From: JACKLD01 sp049297695
Lineage (GTDB): Bacteria; Pseudomonadota; Alphaproteobacteria; UBA2136; UBA6156
Reading direction: 5' to 3'
Length of the DNA stretch: 37,663 nt
Assembly: GCA_049297695.1 (NCBI GenBank)
Contig: JBAQUT010000044.1
Location: forward strand, 1 to 37,663
A program made the translations under genes and the position numbers. The notes under the pieces were generated by a model. The model was not told the origin of the DNA. It searched no databases and saw nothing but the letters and a program-made list of their open reading frames with translations. The stretch's first letter is position 1; each line of letters starts with the position of its first letter. Below, one piece after another: positions 37,353-37,663 of the stretch.

Positions 37353-37663
37353 GGCAGCATGTTGCCGTGTTGGAGGAGTTTCAGCAAGTGCTTTGTGCTG
37401 CCCGCCGAGAAGAGAAGGATATGGGTGATGCGGGGAAGGTGGGTGATAACCTCGGGCGGCAAAGCTTCGGCGTAGGTGGTGGTGTAGGCGCACAGAGGGG
37501 TTATGGTGTGGCCGGCTGCGGTGAGGGGGGCGTGCCACTCCATTTCCGCCAGATTGCCGTGGAGGTGGGTGAAGTGGGCTGTGGGTTGCGTCGCGAGATG
37601 GGCGGCAAGGTGGGCGCCATCCGACGTGCCGATGTGGATGATGCGGGCGGGGTTGGGCAGGGC
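37196..37663 (-). CDS. hemD: uroporphyrinogen-III synthase, 3' part
   Basis: The 5' end lies beyond the window; 155 residues are visible. ARIIHIGTSDGAHLAAHL corresponds to the central part of HemD, PLCAYTTTYAEALPPEVI to the interdomain strand, ITHILLFSAGSTKHLLKLL to the segment where relatives have TSPSA, and TAVALSPKVAQAAAPFPRVVTASHPTLTSLIHTL to the C-terminal CIGxxTA...AxxPTxxaL pattern. HemD cyclises hydroxymethylbilane to uroporphyrinogen III, the substrate of HemE encoded at 28 kb. The 3' end overlaps the probable mitofilin start by about 157 bases, which is unusually long and leaves the latter start in doubt. Confidence 0.8.
   Translation of the reverse strand, partial: ALPNPARIIHIGTSDGAHLAAHLATQPTAHFTHLHGNLAEMEWHAPLTAAGHTITPLCAYTTTYAEALPPEVITHLPRITHILLFSAGSTKHLLKLLQHGNMLPCLHPSATAVALSPKVAQAAAPFPRVVTASHPTLTSLIHTLRALANAPSGCL

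Noticed and set aside
37353..37538. 62-residue His/Pro/Arg-rich extension of the mitofilin-like protein
   Set aside because: It reads through hemD coding DNA in another frame and has the composition of a shadow frame.
1..37663. CRISPR arrays, insertion-sequence transposases, tRNA or rRNA genes
   Set aside because: I looked for regularly spaced repeats, transposase motifs and T-loop sequences such as GGTTCGAATCC and found none convincing.

Overview
This is chromosomal DNA of an alphaproteobacterium. The case rests on gene order as much as on single proteins. mnmG, rsmG, parA, parB, a DUF3576 lipoprotein, leuS, lptE and holA lie together on the minus strand. rph, rdgB and hemW form a plus-strand run followed by yraN and lppC. 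hemD, a mitofilin-like gene, a hemY-like gene and a Smr-domain gene form a third cluster. All three groupings are typical of Alphaproteobacteria. I cannot name the genus. No tRNA, rRNA, CRISPR array or transposase was recognised.

Layout. 1-6.4 kb: a minus-strand run of secreted or membrane proteins including TraU and TraF of an F-type conjugative transfer system, with several unrecognised small proteins and a lipoprotein; a truncated plus-strand gene enters from the left. 6.5-10.6 kb: yggT, a divergent secB, bcp, then rph-rdgB-hemW. 10.6-14.5 kb: a repeat-bearing gap, a 74-aa protein, a BON lipoprotein, yraN and lppC with overlapping start codons, and a small membrane protein. 14.5-20.2 kb: DUF3576-leuS-(45-aa protein)-lptE-holA, with dispersed repeats in most of the gaps and a likely small RNA. 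20.3-27.3 kb: a porin with a CRP-type operator, parB, parA, rsmG, a 229-aa orphan, mnmG and a 100-aa orphan. 27.3-28.1 kb: a gene-poor gap with a GC-rich segment, an AT-rich segment and a strongly pyrimidine-biased tract. 28.1-35.0 kb: hemE, a GNAT acetyltransferase, small orphans, an SH3 protein, a nucleotidyltransferase-like protein, comM, a 36-aa membrane protein and lepA. 35.0-37.7 kb: smr, hemY-like, mitofilin-like and the 3' part of hemD.

Three observations stand out. (1) About a dozen genes lack a Shine-Dalgarno sequence and instead have a TTGAC-like -35 box 33-37 bases before the ATG. In the better cases a TA-rich -10 box ends 6-8 bases before the ATG. This predicts leaderless mRNAs. 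In lepA and holA the -35 box is made from a degenerate heptamer tandem repeat. (2) Related short tandem repeats sit inside leuS and mnmG as in-frame insertions. (3) The 28.1-35.0 kb block has the opposite GC skew to both flanks whatever the gene strand, which suggests a recent inversion or a replication landmark.

Together the genes cover chromosome partitioning (ParAB), tRNA and rRNA modification, haem synthesis (HemE, HemD, HemY-like), envelope biogenesis (LptE, LppC, BON lipoprotein, porin), protein export (SecB) and DNA transfer.
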